Shown in pieces: positions 1-8,878 of a stretch of 51,038 nt of DNA. A program made the position numbers and the translations under genes. The stretch lies in NCBI RefSeq assembly GCF_004297265.1, contig NZ_SCUT01000022.1:1-51038 (forward strand). Reading direction: 5' to 3'. Each line of letters opens with the position of its first letter. The stretch's first letter is position 1. The stretch is from Reyranella sp. GTDB lineage: Bacteria; Pseudomonadota; Alphaproteobacteria; Reyranellales; Reyranellaceae. The notes under the pieces were generated by a model. It saw nothing but the letters and a program-made list of their open reading frames with translations, was not told the origin of the DNA and did not search any database.

Positions 1-1219
1 TATCCCGGTCCCCGGCGTCGATCCGGCTGCCCTGGCCGAGATCTTCAAGCAGAATGCCGGCGGCATCGCGGGCCTGCTCGACGTGTTCTCGGGCGGCTCG
101 ATCGGCCGCATGTCGGTGCTGGCGCTCAGCATCATGCCGTACATCTCGGCCTCCATCATCATGCAGATCCTGACGACGGTGGTGCCGTCGCTGGAGGCGC
201 TGAAGAAGGAAGGCGAGGCGGGCCGCAAGAAGATCAACCAGTACACACGGTATGGCACCGTGATCCTGGCGACCTTCCAGGCCTATGGAATTGCGGTCGG
301 CCTTGAGAGCCAGGTCGCTGCGGCCGGTCCCGTCGTGTTCGATCCCCGCATCTTCTTCCGCTTCGTCACCATCGTCACGCTGGTCGGCGGCACGCTGTTC
401 CTGATGTGGCTGGGTGAGCAGATCACGGCGCGCGGTGTCGGCAACGGAGTCTCGTTGATCATCTTCGCCGGCATCGTCGCGGCCCTGCCGGACGCGCTTG
501 TGCAGACCCTCGAGCTCGGCCGCACGGGCGCCCTGTCGGCGCTGTTCATCATTGCGCTGGTGGTCGGCATCGTGCTGGTCGTGGCGGTCGTCGTCTTCGT
601 CGAGACGGCGCAGAGACGGATCGTCGTCCAGTATCCCAAGCGCCAGGTCGGCAACCGCATGTATGGCGGGGAGGCCTCGCACCTGCCGCTGAAGATCAAC
701 ACGGCCGGCGTCATCCCACCGATCTTCGCTTCTTCCCTGCTGCTGTTCCCGGCGACGATCGCGTCGTTCCAGGGCGCCGGCGAGCCGGGCTGGATCCAGT
801 GGTTCTCGACCTATCTGGGCCATGGTCAGCCGGCTTACCTGATCGCCTATATCGGCCTGATCGTGTTCTTCTGTTTCTTCTACACGACCGTTGTGTTCAA
901 TCCGGCCGACACGGCCGACAATCTGAAGAAGAACGGCGGCTTCATTCCCGGCATTCGCCCGGGCAAGAACACGGCCGAGTATCTCGAGTACATCCTGAAC
1001 CGGCTGACGGTGATCGGTGCTCTCTATCTCTCGGCGGTCTGTATCCTGCCCGAGCTGCTGATCGCCCGCGGCGGCGTGCCCTTCTACTTCGGCGGCACCA
1101 GCCTCCTGATCGTGGTTTCGGTCACGCTCGACACGGTGACCCAGGTGCAGGCGCACCTGCTCGCCCATCAATATGAGGGCCTCATCAAGAAGGCCCGCCT
1201 GAGGGGCAAGGGCCGATGA
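1..1219 (+). CDS. secY: Preprotein translocase subunit SecY (5' end missing)
   Basis: SecY is the central channel of the Sec translocon in the inner membrane and works with SecE, SecG and SecA. The reading frame is open from base 2, so the gene starts before the window; about 405 residues remain of the usual 440-450. The visible part starts in the first periplasmic/plug region (IPVPGVDP, then FSGGSIGRMSVLALSIMPYISASII, split here as GGSIGRMSVLAL and SIMPYISASII), followed by the LGEQITARGVGNG cytosolic loop and the basic C-terminal tail. Several long hydrophobic segments are evident. Its TGA overlaps the ATG of adk (ATGA), so the two are translationally coupled, as expected at the end of the spc ribosomal-protein operon. 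Confidence 0.98.
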   Translation, partial: IPVPGVDPAALAEIFKQNAGGIAGLLDVFSGGSIGRMSVLALSIMPYISASIIMQILTTVVPSLEALKKEGEAGRKKINQYTRYGTVILATFQAYGIAVGLESQVAAAGPVVFDPRIFFRFVTIVTLVGGTLFLMWLGEQITARGVGNGVSLIIFAGIVAALPDALVQTLELGRTGALSALFIIALVVGIVLVVAVVVFVETAQRRIVVQYPKRQVGNRMYGGEASHLPLKINTAGVIPPIFASSLLLFPATIASFQGAGEPGWIQWFSTYLGHGQPAYLIAYIGLIVFFCFFYTTVVFNPADTADNLKKNGGFIPGIRPGKNTAEYLEYILNRLTVIGALYLSAVCILPELLIARGGVPFYFGGTSLLIVVSVTLDTVTQVQAHLLAHQYEGLIKKARLRGKGR

Positions 1220-1866
1220 ACATCATTCTTCTGGGACCGCCGGGCGCCGGCAAGGGGACGCAGGCCCAGCGGCTGCAGCAGGAGAAGGGGCTGATCCAGC
1301 TCTCGACCGGCGACATGCTGCGGGCGGCGGTCGCCTCGGGCAGCGAGCTCGGGCAGAAGGCCAAGGGCATCATGGAGCGGGGCGAACTGGTTCCCGACGA
1401 GCTGATGGTCGGCCTGATCAAGGACCGGATCGCCCAGCCGGACTGTGCCAAGGGCTTCATTCTGGACGGTTTCCCGCGCACCGAGGCCCAGGCCAAGGCG
1501 CTGGACAAGATGCTGCTCGAATCGGGCAAGAAGCTCGACCGGGTGATCGAGATGGAGGTCGACGAGACGGCGCTGACAGAGCGCGTCGTCGGCCGGTTCT
1601 CCTGCGCCAAGTGCGGCACGGGCTACCACGACAAGTTCAAGCGGCCGAAGGTCGATGGGGTCTGCGACGTCTGCGGATCGACCGACTTCACCCGCCGCAA
1701 GGACGATAATGCAGAGACTATGAAGACTCGCATGGCTGCCTACAGGGCTCAGACCGAGCCCTTGCTGCCCTACTACAGCGCCCGCGGGGTGTTGCGGAAG
1801 GTCGACGGGATGGCCGCGATGGACGAGGTTTACCGTCAGATCACGGAGGTTCTGGCGGGGACTTGA
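1216..1866 (+). CDS. adk: Adenylate kinase, zinc-lid type
   Basis: Catalyses ATP + AMP = 2 ADP in the cytoplasm. The protein has 216 residues, the normal length. The P-loop GPPGAGKGT lies at residues 7-15, the AMP-binding STGDMLR near 30 and the DGFPRT motif near 84. The LID domain carries four cysteines (C130, C133, C150, C153) in two CxxC pairs, the arrangement that binds structural zinc; many proteobacterial enzymes such as that of E. coli lack these cysteines. The start overlaps the secY stop by four bases. The position between secY and rpsM is typical of Alphaproteobacteria. Confidence 0.98.
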   Translation: MNIILLGPPGAGKGTQAQRLQQEKGLIQLSTGDMLRAAVASGSELGQKAKGIMERGELVPDELMVGLIKDRIAQPDCAKGFILDGFPRTEAQAKALDKMLLESGKKLDRVIEMEVDETALTERVVGRFSCAKCGTGYHDKFKRPKVDGVCDVCGSTDFTRRKDDNAETMKTRMAAYRAQTEPLLPYYSARGVLRKVDGMAAMDEVYRQITEVLAGT

Positions 1867-1881
1867 CAAGGGTGAGTTCCA

Positions 1882-1909
1882 TTGACTCGGGGGCGCGGAT
1901 ACCTATAAT
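1882..1909 (+). promoter_or_regulatory. Sigma-70-type promoter upstream of rpsM
   Basis: TTGACT at 1882-1887 and a perfect TATAAT at 1904-1909 are separated by 16 bp, a near-consensus housekeeping promoter. It sits in the 121-bp gap between adk and rpsM, where it would let the rpsM-rpsK-rpoA-rplQ block be transcribed independently of the upstream spc operon. It was recognised by pattern only. Confidence 0.75.
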
Positions 1910-1944
1910 CGCGCGCTTTTCCGGGGCCAGCGGAACATGTGACG

Positions 1945-1962
1945 GGCGCGCGCGAGCGCGCC
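1945..1962 (+). promoter_or_regulatory. GC hairpin in the rpsM leader
   Basis: GGCGCGC and GCGCGCC form a perfect 7-bp stem closed by a GCGA (GNRA-type) tetraloop. The hairpin ends 11 bases before the rpsM Shine-Dalgarno (AAGGAG at 1974-1979), inside the leader transcribed from the 1882-1909 promoter. It has no U-tract, so it is not a normal terminator. It could be a mRNA-stability or ribosomal-protein feedback element; the function is inferred. Confidence 0.4.
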
Positions 1963-1987
1963 ATAAGTCTTTGAAGGAGTTGGGACT

Positions 1988-2365
1988 TTGGCTCGTATAG
2001 CCGGTGTGAATATTCCGACCGCCAAGCGTGTGGTGATCGGGCTTCAATACATCCACGGGATCGGTGCGGCGAAAGCCAAGGAGATCTGTGGAAAAGTTGG
2101 GATCGACGAGTCGCGCCGCGTGAACACGCTGAGCGACGACGAGGTCATCCGCATTCGCGAGACCATCGACCGCGACTATACGGTCGAGGGCGACCTGCGT
2201 CGCGAGGTAGCGATGAACATCAAGCGCCTGATGGACCTTGCCTGCTATCGCGGGCTGCGCCATCGCCGCGGCCTGCCGGTCCACGGCCAGCGCACGCATA
2301 CCAATGCGCGCACCCGCAAGGGTCCGGCCAAGCCGATCGCCGGCAAGAAAAAAGTGACGAAGTAA
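1988..2365 (+). CDS. rpsM: 30S ribosomal protein S13
   Basis: S13 sits in the head of the 30S subunit and contacts the P-site tRNA and the 50S bridge. The 125-residue product begins [15 protein letters not shown] and ends with the basic [16 protein letters not shown] tail, both hallmarks of S13. The start codon is TTG, supported by a good AAGGAG seven or eight bases upstream and by the conserved N-terminus. It is the first gene of the alpha-operon block and is followed 15 bp later by rpsK. Confidence 0.98.
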   Translation: MARIAGVNIPTAKRVVIGLQYIHGIGAAKAKEICGKVGIDESRRVNTLSDDEVIRIRETIDRDYTVEGDLRREVAMNIKRLMDLACYRGLRHRRGLPVHGQRTHTNARTRKGPAKPIAGKKKVTK

Positions 2366-2380
2366 GAGGGGATCAGGGTC

Positions 2381-2782
2381 ATGGCCAAAGCTGCCGCTAC
2401 CGGCGCCGCGCGTCCCCGTCGCAAGGAACGCAAGAATATCATCGCGGGCGTCGCCCACGTGAACGCCTCGTTCAACAACACGATCGTCACGATCACCGAC
2501 GCGCAGGGCAATGCCATCGCCTGGTCGTCGTCGGGCCAGCAGGGCTTCAAGGGCTCGCGCAAGTCGACCCCGTTTGCCGCGCAGATGGCCGCCGAAGGCG
2601 CCGGCCGCAAGGCGATGGAACATGGCATGCGCACGATCGAGATCCTCGTGCGGGGCCCGGGTTCGGGCCGCGAGTCGGCGCTGCGCGCGCTGCAGGCCGT
2701 CGGCCTCGCCGTGACGTCGATCCGCGACGTGACGCCGATCCCGCACAATGGCTGCCGCCCGCCGAAGCGCCGTCGCGTCTGA
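2381..2782 (+). CDS. rpsK: 30S ribosomal protein S11
   Basis: S11 lies on the platform of the 30S subunit near the mRNA exit and the 3' end of 16S rRNA. The 133 residues include the conserved [18 protein letters not shown] near residue 23 and the C-terminal [14 protein letters not shown] signature. Length is normal. It lies between rpsM and rpoA; rpsD is not here, the usual alphaproteobacterial arrangement. Confidence 0.98.
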   Translation: MAKAAATGAARPRRKERKNIIAGVAHVNASFNNTIVTITDAQGNAIAWSSSGQQGFKGSRKSTPFAAQMAAEGAGRKAMEHGMRTIEILVRGPGSGRESALRALQAVGLAVTSIRDVTPIPHNGCRPPKRRRV

Positions 2783-2879
2783 TTTCGAGCAGAGGCGGCG
2801 CTTCTGCGCCGCCCGCTCTTGAGGAATGTGTCGCGGGCCCTGCGGGGCTCGCATGAACCGGTCTAGAGGGGTAGCCCAA

Positions 2880-3896
2880 GTGCTTCAGAAGAACTGGCAG
2901 GACCTGATCAAGCCGGAGAAGCTTGTCACCGAAGCCGGCGTCGATCCCGGTCGCGTCGCGACCATCGTCGCCGAGCCGCTCGAGCGCGGTTTCGGTCTCA
3001 CTCTCGGCAACGCGCTGCGTCGCGTCCTCTTGTCGTCGCTCCAGGGTGCTGCCGTCACGTCGATCAAGATCGACAACGTGCTGCATGAATTCTCGTCGAT
3101 CCCCGGCGTCCGCGAGGATGTGGTCGACATCGTGCTGAACATCAAGGCGATGGCCGTGAAGATGCAGGGTGACCGCCCGCAGCGTCTCTATCTGCGCGCC
3201 GTCGGCCCTGGCGAAGTCACCGCTGGCATGATCGAGTTGCCCGGCGACGTCCAGATCATGGATCCCAAGCACCTGATCTGTACGCTCGACGATGGCGCTT
3301 CGATCTCGATGGAACTCATGGTCGCCACCGGCAAGGGCTACATCCCGGCCTCGGCGAACCGCCCGGAAGATGCGCCGATCGGCCTGATCCCGGTCGATTC
3401 GGTGTTCAGCCCGGTCAAGCGCGTCTCCTACAAGATCGAGAACAGCCGCGTCGGCCAGGTCACCGACTACGACCGCCTGTCGATGACGGTCGAGACCAAC
3501 GGCACGACGATGCCGGCCGATGCCGTGGCGCTCGCCGCCCGCATCCTCCAGGACCAACTGCAGCTCTTCATCAACTTCGAGGAGCCGCGCGAGGTTCGCA
3601 AGGAAGAGCAGCAGGACGACTTCCCGTTCAACCGCAACCTGCTGCGCAAGGTCGACGAACTCGAGCTGTCGGTCCGTTCGGCCAACTGCCTGAAGAACGA
3701 CAACATCATCTACATCGGCGATCTGGTTCAGAAGACCGAGGCGGAGATGCTGCGTACGCCGAACTTCGGCCGCAAGTCGTTGAACGAGATCAAGGAAGTG
3801 CTGGCCGGCATGGGCCTCCACCTGGGTATGGAAATCCCGGGCTGGCCGCCGGACAACATCGAGGAAATGGCCAAGCGGCTGGAAGAGCCGTACTAG
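2880..3896 (+). CDS. rpoA: RNA polymerase alpha subunit
   Basis: Alpha dimerises to nucleate RNA polymerase assembly; its C-terminal domain binds UP elements and activators. The 338-residue protein has the N-terminal assembly domain ([20 protein letters not shown] near residue 38) and the C-terminal domain with the helix-hairpin motif ([16 protein letters not shown]). The frame is open upstream to an ATG at 2826, but the family N-terminus ([14 protein letters not shown]) begins at the GTG at 2880, which has AGAGGGG eight bases upstream, and this gives the usual alphaproteobacterial length. The next gene is rplQ, 21 bp downstream. Confidence 0.96.
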   Translation: MLQKNWQDLIKPEKLVTEAGVDPGRVATIVAEPLERGFGLTLGNALRRVLLSSLQGAAVTSIKIDNVLHEFSSIPGVREDVVDIVLNIKAMAVKMQGDRPQRLYLRAVGPGEVTAGMIELPGDVQIMDPKHLICTLDDGASISMELMVATGKGYIPASANRPEDAPIGLIPVDSVFSPVKRVSYKIENSRVGQVTDYDRLSMTVETNGTTMPADAVALAARILQDQLQLFINFEEPREVRKEEQQDDFPFNRNLLRKVDELELSVRSANCLKNDNIIYIGDLVQKTEAEMLRTPNFGRKSLNEIKEVLAGMGLHLGMEIPGWPPDNIEEMAKRLEEPY

Positions 3897-3917
3897 GCCG
3901 GTAGAAGGAAATAAGTC

Positions 3918-4340
3918 ATGCGTCACAATAATCGCGGCCGGAAGTTCCATCGCACGGCCGAGCATCGCAAGGCGATGTTCATGAATCTCGCCGGTGCCCT
4001 CATCAAGCACGAGCAGATCACGACCACGCTGCACAAGGCGAAGGACCTCCGTCCGATCGTCGAGAAGCTGGTCACGCTCGGCAAGCGCGGCGGCCTGCAC
4101 GCGCGCCGTCAGGCGATCGGCTTCCTGCGTGATCCCTACGTTGCCGACAAGCTGTTCACCACGCTGGGGCCGCGCTACTCCAAGCGCAACGGCGGCTACC
4201 TGCGCGTCCTCAAGGCGGGCTATCGCTTCGGCGACGCCGCCGAGATGGCCGTGATCGAGTTCGTCGAGCGCGACACCTCCGCCAAGGGCCAGGACAGCGG
4301 TCCGTCTGCCGACAAGGCCGAGCAGCAGGAAGCGGCGTAA
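3918..4340 (+). CDS. rplQ: 50S ribosomal protein L17
   Basis: L17 binds 23S rRNA near the exit tunnel. The 140 residues begin [17 protein letters not shown] and contain the conserved [20 protein letters not shown] block and a [17 protein letters not shown] segment. The C-terminal 25 residues ([18 protein letters not shown]) are a polar extension, common in Alphaproteobacteria. AAGGAAATAAGTC precedes the ATG. It is the last gene of the cluster and is followed by a strong terminator. Confidence 0.98.
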   Translation: MRHNNRGRKFHRTAEHRKAMFMNLAGALIKHEQITTTLHKAKDLRPIVEKLVTLGKRGGLHARRQAIGFLRDPYVADKLFTTLGPRYSKRNGGYLRVLKAGYRFGDAAEMAVIEFVERDTSAKGQDSGPSADKAEQQEAA

Positions 4341-4362
4341 AGCCTCTCCGCTCATGCATTTG

Positions 4363-4393
4363 AAAACGCCCGGTCGAAAGACCGGGCGTTTTT
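4363..4393 (+). terminator. Rho-independent terminator of the rpoA-rplQ operon
   Basis: A perfect 11-bp stem, AACGCCCGGTC (4365-4375) paired with GACCGGGCGTT (4380-4390), is closed by a GAAA tetraloop. It is flanked by an A-tract (4363-4366) and a T-run (4389-4393), so it could also work on the opposite strand. Confidence 0.93.
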
Positions 4394-4437
4394 CTTTGTG
4401 CTGGTGGCGCGCCCCCTGCAGAAGGCTAAGCTGGGGT

Positions 4438-4902
4438 ATGAGCTTTATCTTCAGGACAGCGCTGCCGTCCGAATTTGCCGAGGCGGACCGTGTCCTGCGC
4501 GCCGCGTTTACACCCTACCTCGCCAGGCTCGGGCGGGAGATCCCGGTTGATTACTACAAGTGGCTGCCGGCATCGATCGAACGCGGCGACGTGTTCGTGG
4601 CGGACGAGGACGGGCGGGTGGTCGGCGTCGCGGCCACCGAGCGGCGGGAGGCGGAACTCTTTCTCGACCGGCTGGCGGTCGATCCTTTGAAGCAGGGCAC
4701 CGGGCTTGGACGCTGGCTGCTTCGGCGGCTCGACGAGGTCGCGCGCGAGCGGGGAGACCGCACCGTGTCGCTCGTCACGGCCGAGATGATGGATCATCTC
4801 GTCAGGCTCTACGGCAGCCATGGCTTCGAAATCGTCCATCGCGGACCGCCGGATCACGGCAAGGACGCCCACATCCGTGTGCACATGGTGAAGACGCTGT
4901 AA
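4438..4902 (+). CDS. GNAT-family N-acetyltransferase
   Basis: Acetyl-CoA-dependent N-acetyltransferase of unknown substrate, 154 residues, a single GNAT domain. Motif A is visible as LAVDPLKQGTGLGRWLLRRL near residues 76-95 (the Q/R-x-x-G-x-G/A pyrophosphate loop is QGTGLG), and motif B follows with the LYGSHGFEIVHR segment, in which the usual YxxxGF pattern is seen. The frame is open upstream to 4354, but that start would lie inside the rplQ terminator; the ATG at 4438 gives the expected N-terminus (FRTALPSEFAEADRVL). It stands alone between the terminator and the MFS gene. Confidence 0.85.
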   Translation: MSFIFRTALPSEFAEADRVLRAAFTPYLARLGREIPVDYYKWLPASIERGDVFVADEDGRVVGVAATERREAELFLDRLAVDPLKQGTGLGRWLLRRLDEVARERGDRTVSLVTAEMMDHLVRLYGSHGFEIVHRGPPDHGKDAHIRVHMVKTL

Positions 4903-4936
4903 CACGCCGCAACGATCGGTAACGGGCGGCAATGAT

Positions 4937-6136
4937 TTGTGTTTTCCCCGCCGCGCGCGTTCGGCCGACCTTGCGCGCGTGCAAGTCGCCATCGTCCTCT
5001 TCGCCGTATTCACGGCCACCATGGCCAACGGGGCCGTATTCGCAACGCTCGGCCTGTTCGGTCGCGAAGTCGGCCTCGGCGAGTTCGAGGTCGGTACGAT
5101 CTTCGCGTCCTCCGGCGTGCTGTTCTTCCTGACGGCTTCATCCTGGGGTCGCCTCTCGGACCGCTTCGGCAGAGCGACGGTCATGGCAGCGGGACTTGTC
5201 GCGACCGCTATTTCGCTCGCGCTGTTCGCAGCCTTCTACGCAGCGTTCTTGCCGTACGCCTTCCTCGGACTGTTGGCTGCGCGCATCGTCTACGGATTGT
5301 TCGCCGGTGGCATACAGCCGGCGGCGATTGCCTGGATGGTCGATGCGACACCGCGCGAGCATCGACAGGCGGGCATCGGCCTGGTTGGCGCGGCGGTGAG
5401 TGTCAGCAGCGTGTTGGGGCCTGCTTTCGTGGCGATGCTGGTGGACTACGGTCTTGCCTGGCCGGTTGTTGCCGCTGCCCTCTTGGTCGCCTTGGCCGCC
5501 CTGGCGATGGCTGGCGTCCGCGAAGGCCCGCGGCCGGCTGCGACGGCGCAGGCGGAGGCCGCACCGGTCGATGGCCTCGCGGCCTATGCGCTGCTGGCCT
5601 TCGTCATGGTCCTGGGCTTCGGCGCCCTGCAGCCGACCACGGCCTTTTATGTCCAGGACCGCTTCGGGCTCGAGACAGAAGCGGCGATCCGCGCGACGGG
5701 GTTCGCGTCGGCAGCCTTTGCCGCCGGGGCCTTCCTGGTCCAAGCGGTCGGCGTGCGTGCTCTCGCGCTGGACACCAGGGACATGATGACCCTGGGCTTC
5801 GTCCTCTGCCTGGCCGGCATCGTAGGCGCCCTGGTGGCACGCGGCCCGAACGTGCTGATCGCGGCGTTCTCCGTCCTCGGCATCGGCTACGGTCTGGCGC
5901 AGGCGGGCCTGATGATCGACGCTGCCCGGCTGGGCGGGGAGCACCGACAGGGGCTGGTCGCGGGCCGGCTGCACGCCGCCATGGCGGCAGGCTGGATCGC
6001 CGGTGCCTTGAGCGGCTCGGCCCTCTACGGGCTGTCGATTCGGGCGCCGCTTCTGATCGCCGGAGCGGCGCTGGCGCTGTGTGCGGTCAGAACTGCTCTT
6101 CCGAGAGTGCGAACACCGTCCGCCCCGCCGCCTTGA
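4937..6136 (+). CDS. MFS transporter
   Basis: A 399-residue major facilitator superfamily permease of the inner membrane with about 12 hydrophobic segments. The loop 2-3 signature GRLSDRFGRATVMAAG is clear near residue 69-84. The sequence resembles drug/metabolite efflux MFS proteins, but no substrate can be assigned. The start is uncertain: TTG at 4937 gives the longest form, while a GTG at 4979 (start of VQVAIVLFAVF) gives a tidier N-terminus just ahead of the first helix. The 3' end overlaps the end of the convergent acyl-CoA dehydrogenase by 50 bp (6087-6136), with no terminator between them. Confidence 0.88.
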   Translation: MCFPRRARSADLARVQVAIVLFAVFTATMANGAVFATLGLFGREVGLGEFEVGTIFASSGVLFFLTASSWGRLSDRFGRATVMAAGLVATAISLALFAAFYAAFLPYAFLGLLAARIVYGLFAGGIQPAAIAWMVDATPREHRQAGIGLVGAAVSVSSVLGPAFVAMLVDYGLAWPVVAAALLVALAALAMAGVREGPRPAATAQAEAAPVDGLAAYALLAFVMVLGFGALQPTTAFYVQDRFGLETEAAIRATGFASAAFAAGAFLVQAVGVRALALDTRDMMTLGFVLCLAGIVGALVARGPNVLIAAFSVLGIGYGLAQAGLMIDAARLGGEHRQGLVAGRLHAAMAAGWIAGALSGSALYGLSIRAPLLIAGAALALCAVRTALPRVRTPSAPPP

Positions 6137-7877
6137 GTGGGCCGAGCTGGGCCAGCGCCGGCGGCAGAACGACCTCGGCGTAGAAGCGCGCCGTCACCAG
6201 CTTGGCCTCGAGGAAGGCGGGATCGCCGTCGCGCTGACCCAGCCGGGTCTGGGCCACCAGGGCGCTGCGGGCCAGCAGCCAGCCGCCGAGGGCGGTGCCC
6301 GCGAGGCGCAGGAAGGGCACCGACCCGGCGAGCGCGTTCACCAGCTCGGCCTTGACCGACTGAGCCACCCATTTGGTCGCATCCTCGAGCGCATCGGCCG
6401 CGGCCACGAGGCCGGCCCGGATCGCCTCCAGGTCGTCACCGGGCGCAGTCTTCATTTCCTCGGCCGTGGCGCGCATCTCGGCGACCAGCGCCAGCATGGT
6501 CTCGCCGCCGTCCTTGGCGACCTTGCGGCCCACCAGGTCGCGCGCCTGGATCCCGTTGGTGCCCTCGTAGATCGGCAGGATGCGGGCGTCGCGCAGGTGC
6601 TGCGCCGCACCGGTTTCCTCGATGAATCCCATGCCGCCATGGATCTGCACACCGGTGGAAGCGATCTCGTTGCCGAGGTCGGTGAACCAGGCCTTCACGA
6701 TCGGGATCAGCAGGTCGACCCGGTCCTGGATCCTGCGGCCCGCCGCCTTGTCGGGCTGCTTCAGCGCGCCGTCGATGCCGGCCGCGGTGTAATAGCCCAG
6801 TGCCCGCATCGCTTCGATCTGGGCGCGCATGCTCATCAGCATTCGGCGGACGTCGGCATGATGGACGATCGACACCGAGGCCGGCGCCGCGCTGCCGTCG
6901 TCCTTCGACTGCACGCGGGTGCGCGCGAAGGCCGCTGCCTGCTGATAGGCGCGCTCGGCGATGGCGAGGCCCTGGATGCCCACGGACAGACGGGCATTGT
7001 TCATCATGGTGAACATGTAGGAGAGGCCGCGCCCTTCCTCGCCGACGAGATAGCCGACCGCACCGCCATCGTCACCGAACGACATCACGCAGGTGGGGCT
7101 GGCATGGATGCCGAGCTTGTGTTCCAGCGACACGCAGCGCAGGTCGTTGCGCTTGCCCGGCGTGCCGTCGGCGTTCGGCAGATATTTCGGCACGATGAAC
7201 AGCGAGATGCCGCGCACGCCGGCCGGCGCGTCGGGGGTGCGCGCCAGCACGAGGTGCACGATGTTCTCGGCCATGTCGTGCTCGCCGTAGGTGATGAAGA
7301 TCTTCTGGCCGGTGACGAGATAGTGGTCGCCGTTCTTCACCGCGCGGCTCTTGAGCTGGCCGAGGTCGGAGCCCGCCTGCGGCTCCGTGAGGTTCATGGT
7401 TCCGGTCCATTCGCCCGAGATCATCCTGGGCAGGTAGGCTGCCTTCTGTGCATCGGACCCGTGATGGTGAATCGCATCGATCGCGCCCTGGTTCAGCAGC
7501 AGCACCAGGCCGAACCCCATGTTGGCGGCTTGCCACATCTCCTGCACCGCGGTCGCCAGGAGCCACGGCATACCCTGCCCGCCGAACTCCGGATCGAAGG
7601 GCAGCGAGTTCCAGCCGCCTTCGACGAACTCCTTGTAGAGGGCGGCGAAGCCCGGCGCGGTGCGGACCACGCCGTTCTCGAGCCTGGCGCCCACCTTGTC
7701 GCCCTCGCGGTTGAGGGGGGCGAGGCCGTTGCCGGCCAGCTTCCCGGCTTCCTCGAGCACCGCGTCGATCGTGTCGTCCGTCGCATGCTCATAACCGGGC
7801 AGGCCGGCGACGCCGGAAAGGCCGGCGACTTCGCGCAGGGCGAAACGCATGTCGGCCAGCGGGGCAGTGTAAGTCAT
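6087..7877 (-). CDS. Acyl-CoA dehydrogenase, long DmdC/FadE-like type
   Basis: FAD-dependent alpha,beta-dehydrogenation of an acyl-CoA. The 596 residues exceed the classic 380-400 because this subfamily has an extra N-terminal segment and a C-terminal helical domain (Pfam AcylCoA_DH_N and the DmdC-type C-terminus). Core motifs are MNLTEPQAGSDLG, the FAD-contact GQKIFITYGEHD, and IYEGTNGIQARDLVG, whose Glu is the catalytic base. The frame extends seven codons upstream, but the ATG at 7877 has GGAGGAA seven bases before it. It is divergent from the enoyl-CoA hydratase-like gene, 73 bp away, which suggests shared control of an acyl-CoA degradation step. The substrate is unknown; long-chain, methylthiopropionyl- or other branched acyl-CoAs are all possible. 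Confidence 0.93.
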   Translation of the reverse strand: MTYTAPLADMRFALREVAGLSGVAGLPGYEHATDDTIDAVLEEAGKLAGNGLAPLNREGDKVGARLENGVVRTAPGFAALYKEFVEGGWNSLPFDPEFGGQGMPWLLATAVQEMWQAANMGFGLVLLLNQGAIDAIHHHGSDAQKAAYLPRMISGEWTGTMNLTEPQAGSDLGQLKSRAVKNGDHYLVTGQKIFITYGEHDMAENIVHLVLARTPDAPAGVRGISLFIVPKYLPNADGTPGKRNDLRCVSLEHKLGIHASPTCVMSFGDDGGAVGYLVGEEGRGLSYMFTMMNNARLSVGIQGLAIAERAYQQAAAFARTRVQSKDDGSAAPASVSIVHHADVRRMLMSMRAQIEAMRALGYYTAAGIDGALKQPDKAAGRRIQDRVDLLIPIVKAWFTDLGNEIASTGVQIHGGMGFIEETGAAQHLRDARILPIYEGTNGIQARDLVGRKVAKDGGETMLALVAEMRATAEEMKTAPGDDLEAIRAGLVAAADALEDATKWVAQSVKAELVNALAGSVPFLRLAGTALGGWLLARSALVAQTRLGQRDGDPAFLEAKLVTARFYAEVVLPPALAQLGPLKAAGRTVFALSEEQF

Positions 7878-7950
7878 GTGAATTCCTCCGGGCCGCAATA
7901 TGCCGTGCTCGGTCGCTTTTGGCGACCGGCTCGGCTATTTTGCGACCAAC

Positions 7951-8721
7951 ATGACGAACACAGTCCTGCTGTCGATCGACGGCCCCATCGCCACCATCAC
8001 ACTGAACGATCCTGCGAAGCATAATCGTCTCGATCCCGCGGGGTTGAAGCTGCTGCGCCAGGCGGTCGAGAAGGCGGATGCCGATCCCGCCGTGCGCGCC
8101 ACGGTGATCACCGGCACGGGCGACAAGACCTTCTGCTCCGGCTACGACCTCGGCTCGATCCCGGCCGGCGAGCGCAAGGACGAGGGCGGCGACAACACCT
8201 TCGAAGTCGTCATGGACCGCATCGAGGCGATGCGCATGCCGACCCTGTGCGCCCTGAACGGCGGTGTCTATGGCGGCGCCACGGACCTTGCGCTGGCCTG
8301 CGACTTCCGGCTCGGCGTCAAGGGCATGCGCTTCTTTATGCCCGCAGCGCGCTTCGGACTGCATTACTATCCGAGCGGCTTGCGCCGCTACACGCAGAAG
8401 GTGAGCCCGAGCTTCGCCAAGCGCGCCTTCCTGCTGTCGGAGGATTTCCACGACACCGAGTTGCTGGCCGTCGGCTATCTCGACTGGCTGGTGGAACGTG
8501 CCGAGTTCAAGGACAAGGTGGCCGAGAAGGCCGCCCGCCTGGCGGGCCTCGCGCCGCTTTCCATGTCAGGCATGAAGCGCGCCATCGAGCAGTTCGCCCA
8601 GGCAGCCCCGGACATGGCTTCGATTCGCCAGACCCAGCGCGCCTGCGCCACTTCCGACGATCTCAAGGAGGGGCTGGCGGCGCTCGGCGAGCGTCGCACG
8701 CCGTCCTTCAAGGGGCGCTGA
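7951..8721 (+). CDS. Enoyl-CoA hydratase/isomerase family protein with altered active site
   Basis: A crotonase-fold protein of 256 residues, normal for the family. The oxyanion-hole segments are present (FCSGYDLGSIP near residue 65 and NGGVYGGATDLALACDFRL near residue 104). By alignment to rat mitochondrial hydratase, Glu144 corresponds to Asp (GGATDLALA) and Glu164 to Ala (PAARFGL), so the classical two-glutamate hydration machinery is not conserved. It may be an isomerase, hydrolase or other crotonase reaction rather than a hydratase. The ATG at 7951 gives the family N-terminus (MTNTVLLSIDGPIATITLN). It is divergent from the acyl-CoA dehydrogenase. Confidence 0.88.
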   Translation: MTNTVLLSIDGPIATITLNDPAKHNRLDPAGLKLLRQAVEKADADPAVRATVITGTGDKTFCSGYDLGSIPAGERKDEGGDNTFEVVMDRIEAMRMPTLCALNGGVYGGATDLALACDFRLGVKGMRFFMPAARFGLHYYPSGLRRYTQKVSPSFAKRAFLLSEDFHDTELLAVGYLDWLVERAEFKDKVAEKAARLAGLAPLSMSGMKRAIEQFAQAAPDMASIRQTQRACATSDDLKEGLAALGERRTPSFKGR

Positions 8722-8878
8722 CCGAAGGGTACCGGCAACTGATCGTGCCGGTTGTCCCAAGATTGCCGCGATTCAATGCAGGATGCCGGCAGTATCTGAG
8801 GTCGTGCCGACAGCCGCCTGCCGGGGTATTCTCTCGCCAGGCGGTAAATCGAGAAACGGCCGCTGAAGCGAAGAGAAC

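Noticed and set aside
1863..1868. TTGACA after adk as a -35 element
   Set aside because: No suitable -10 element at 16-18 bp; the TTGACT/TATAAT pair just downstream is far better.
4354..4437. Upstream extension of the GNAT gene
   Set aside because: It would place the start inside the rplQ terminator and adds residues unlike the family.
8731..8752. Hairpin ACCGGCA/TGCCGGT after the enoyl-CoA hydratase-like gene
   Set aside because: The stem is only 7 bp with an 8-base loop and no T-run follows, so it is not listed as a terminator.
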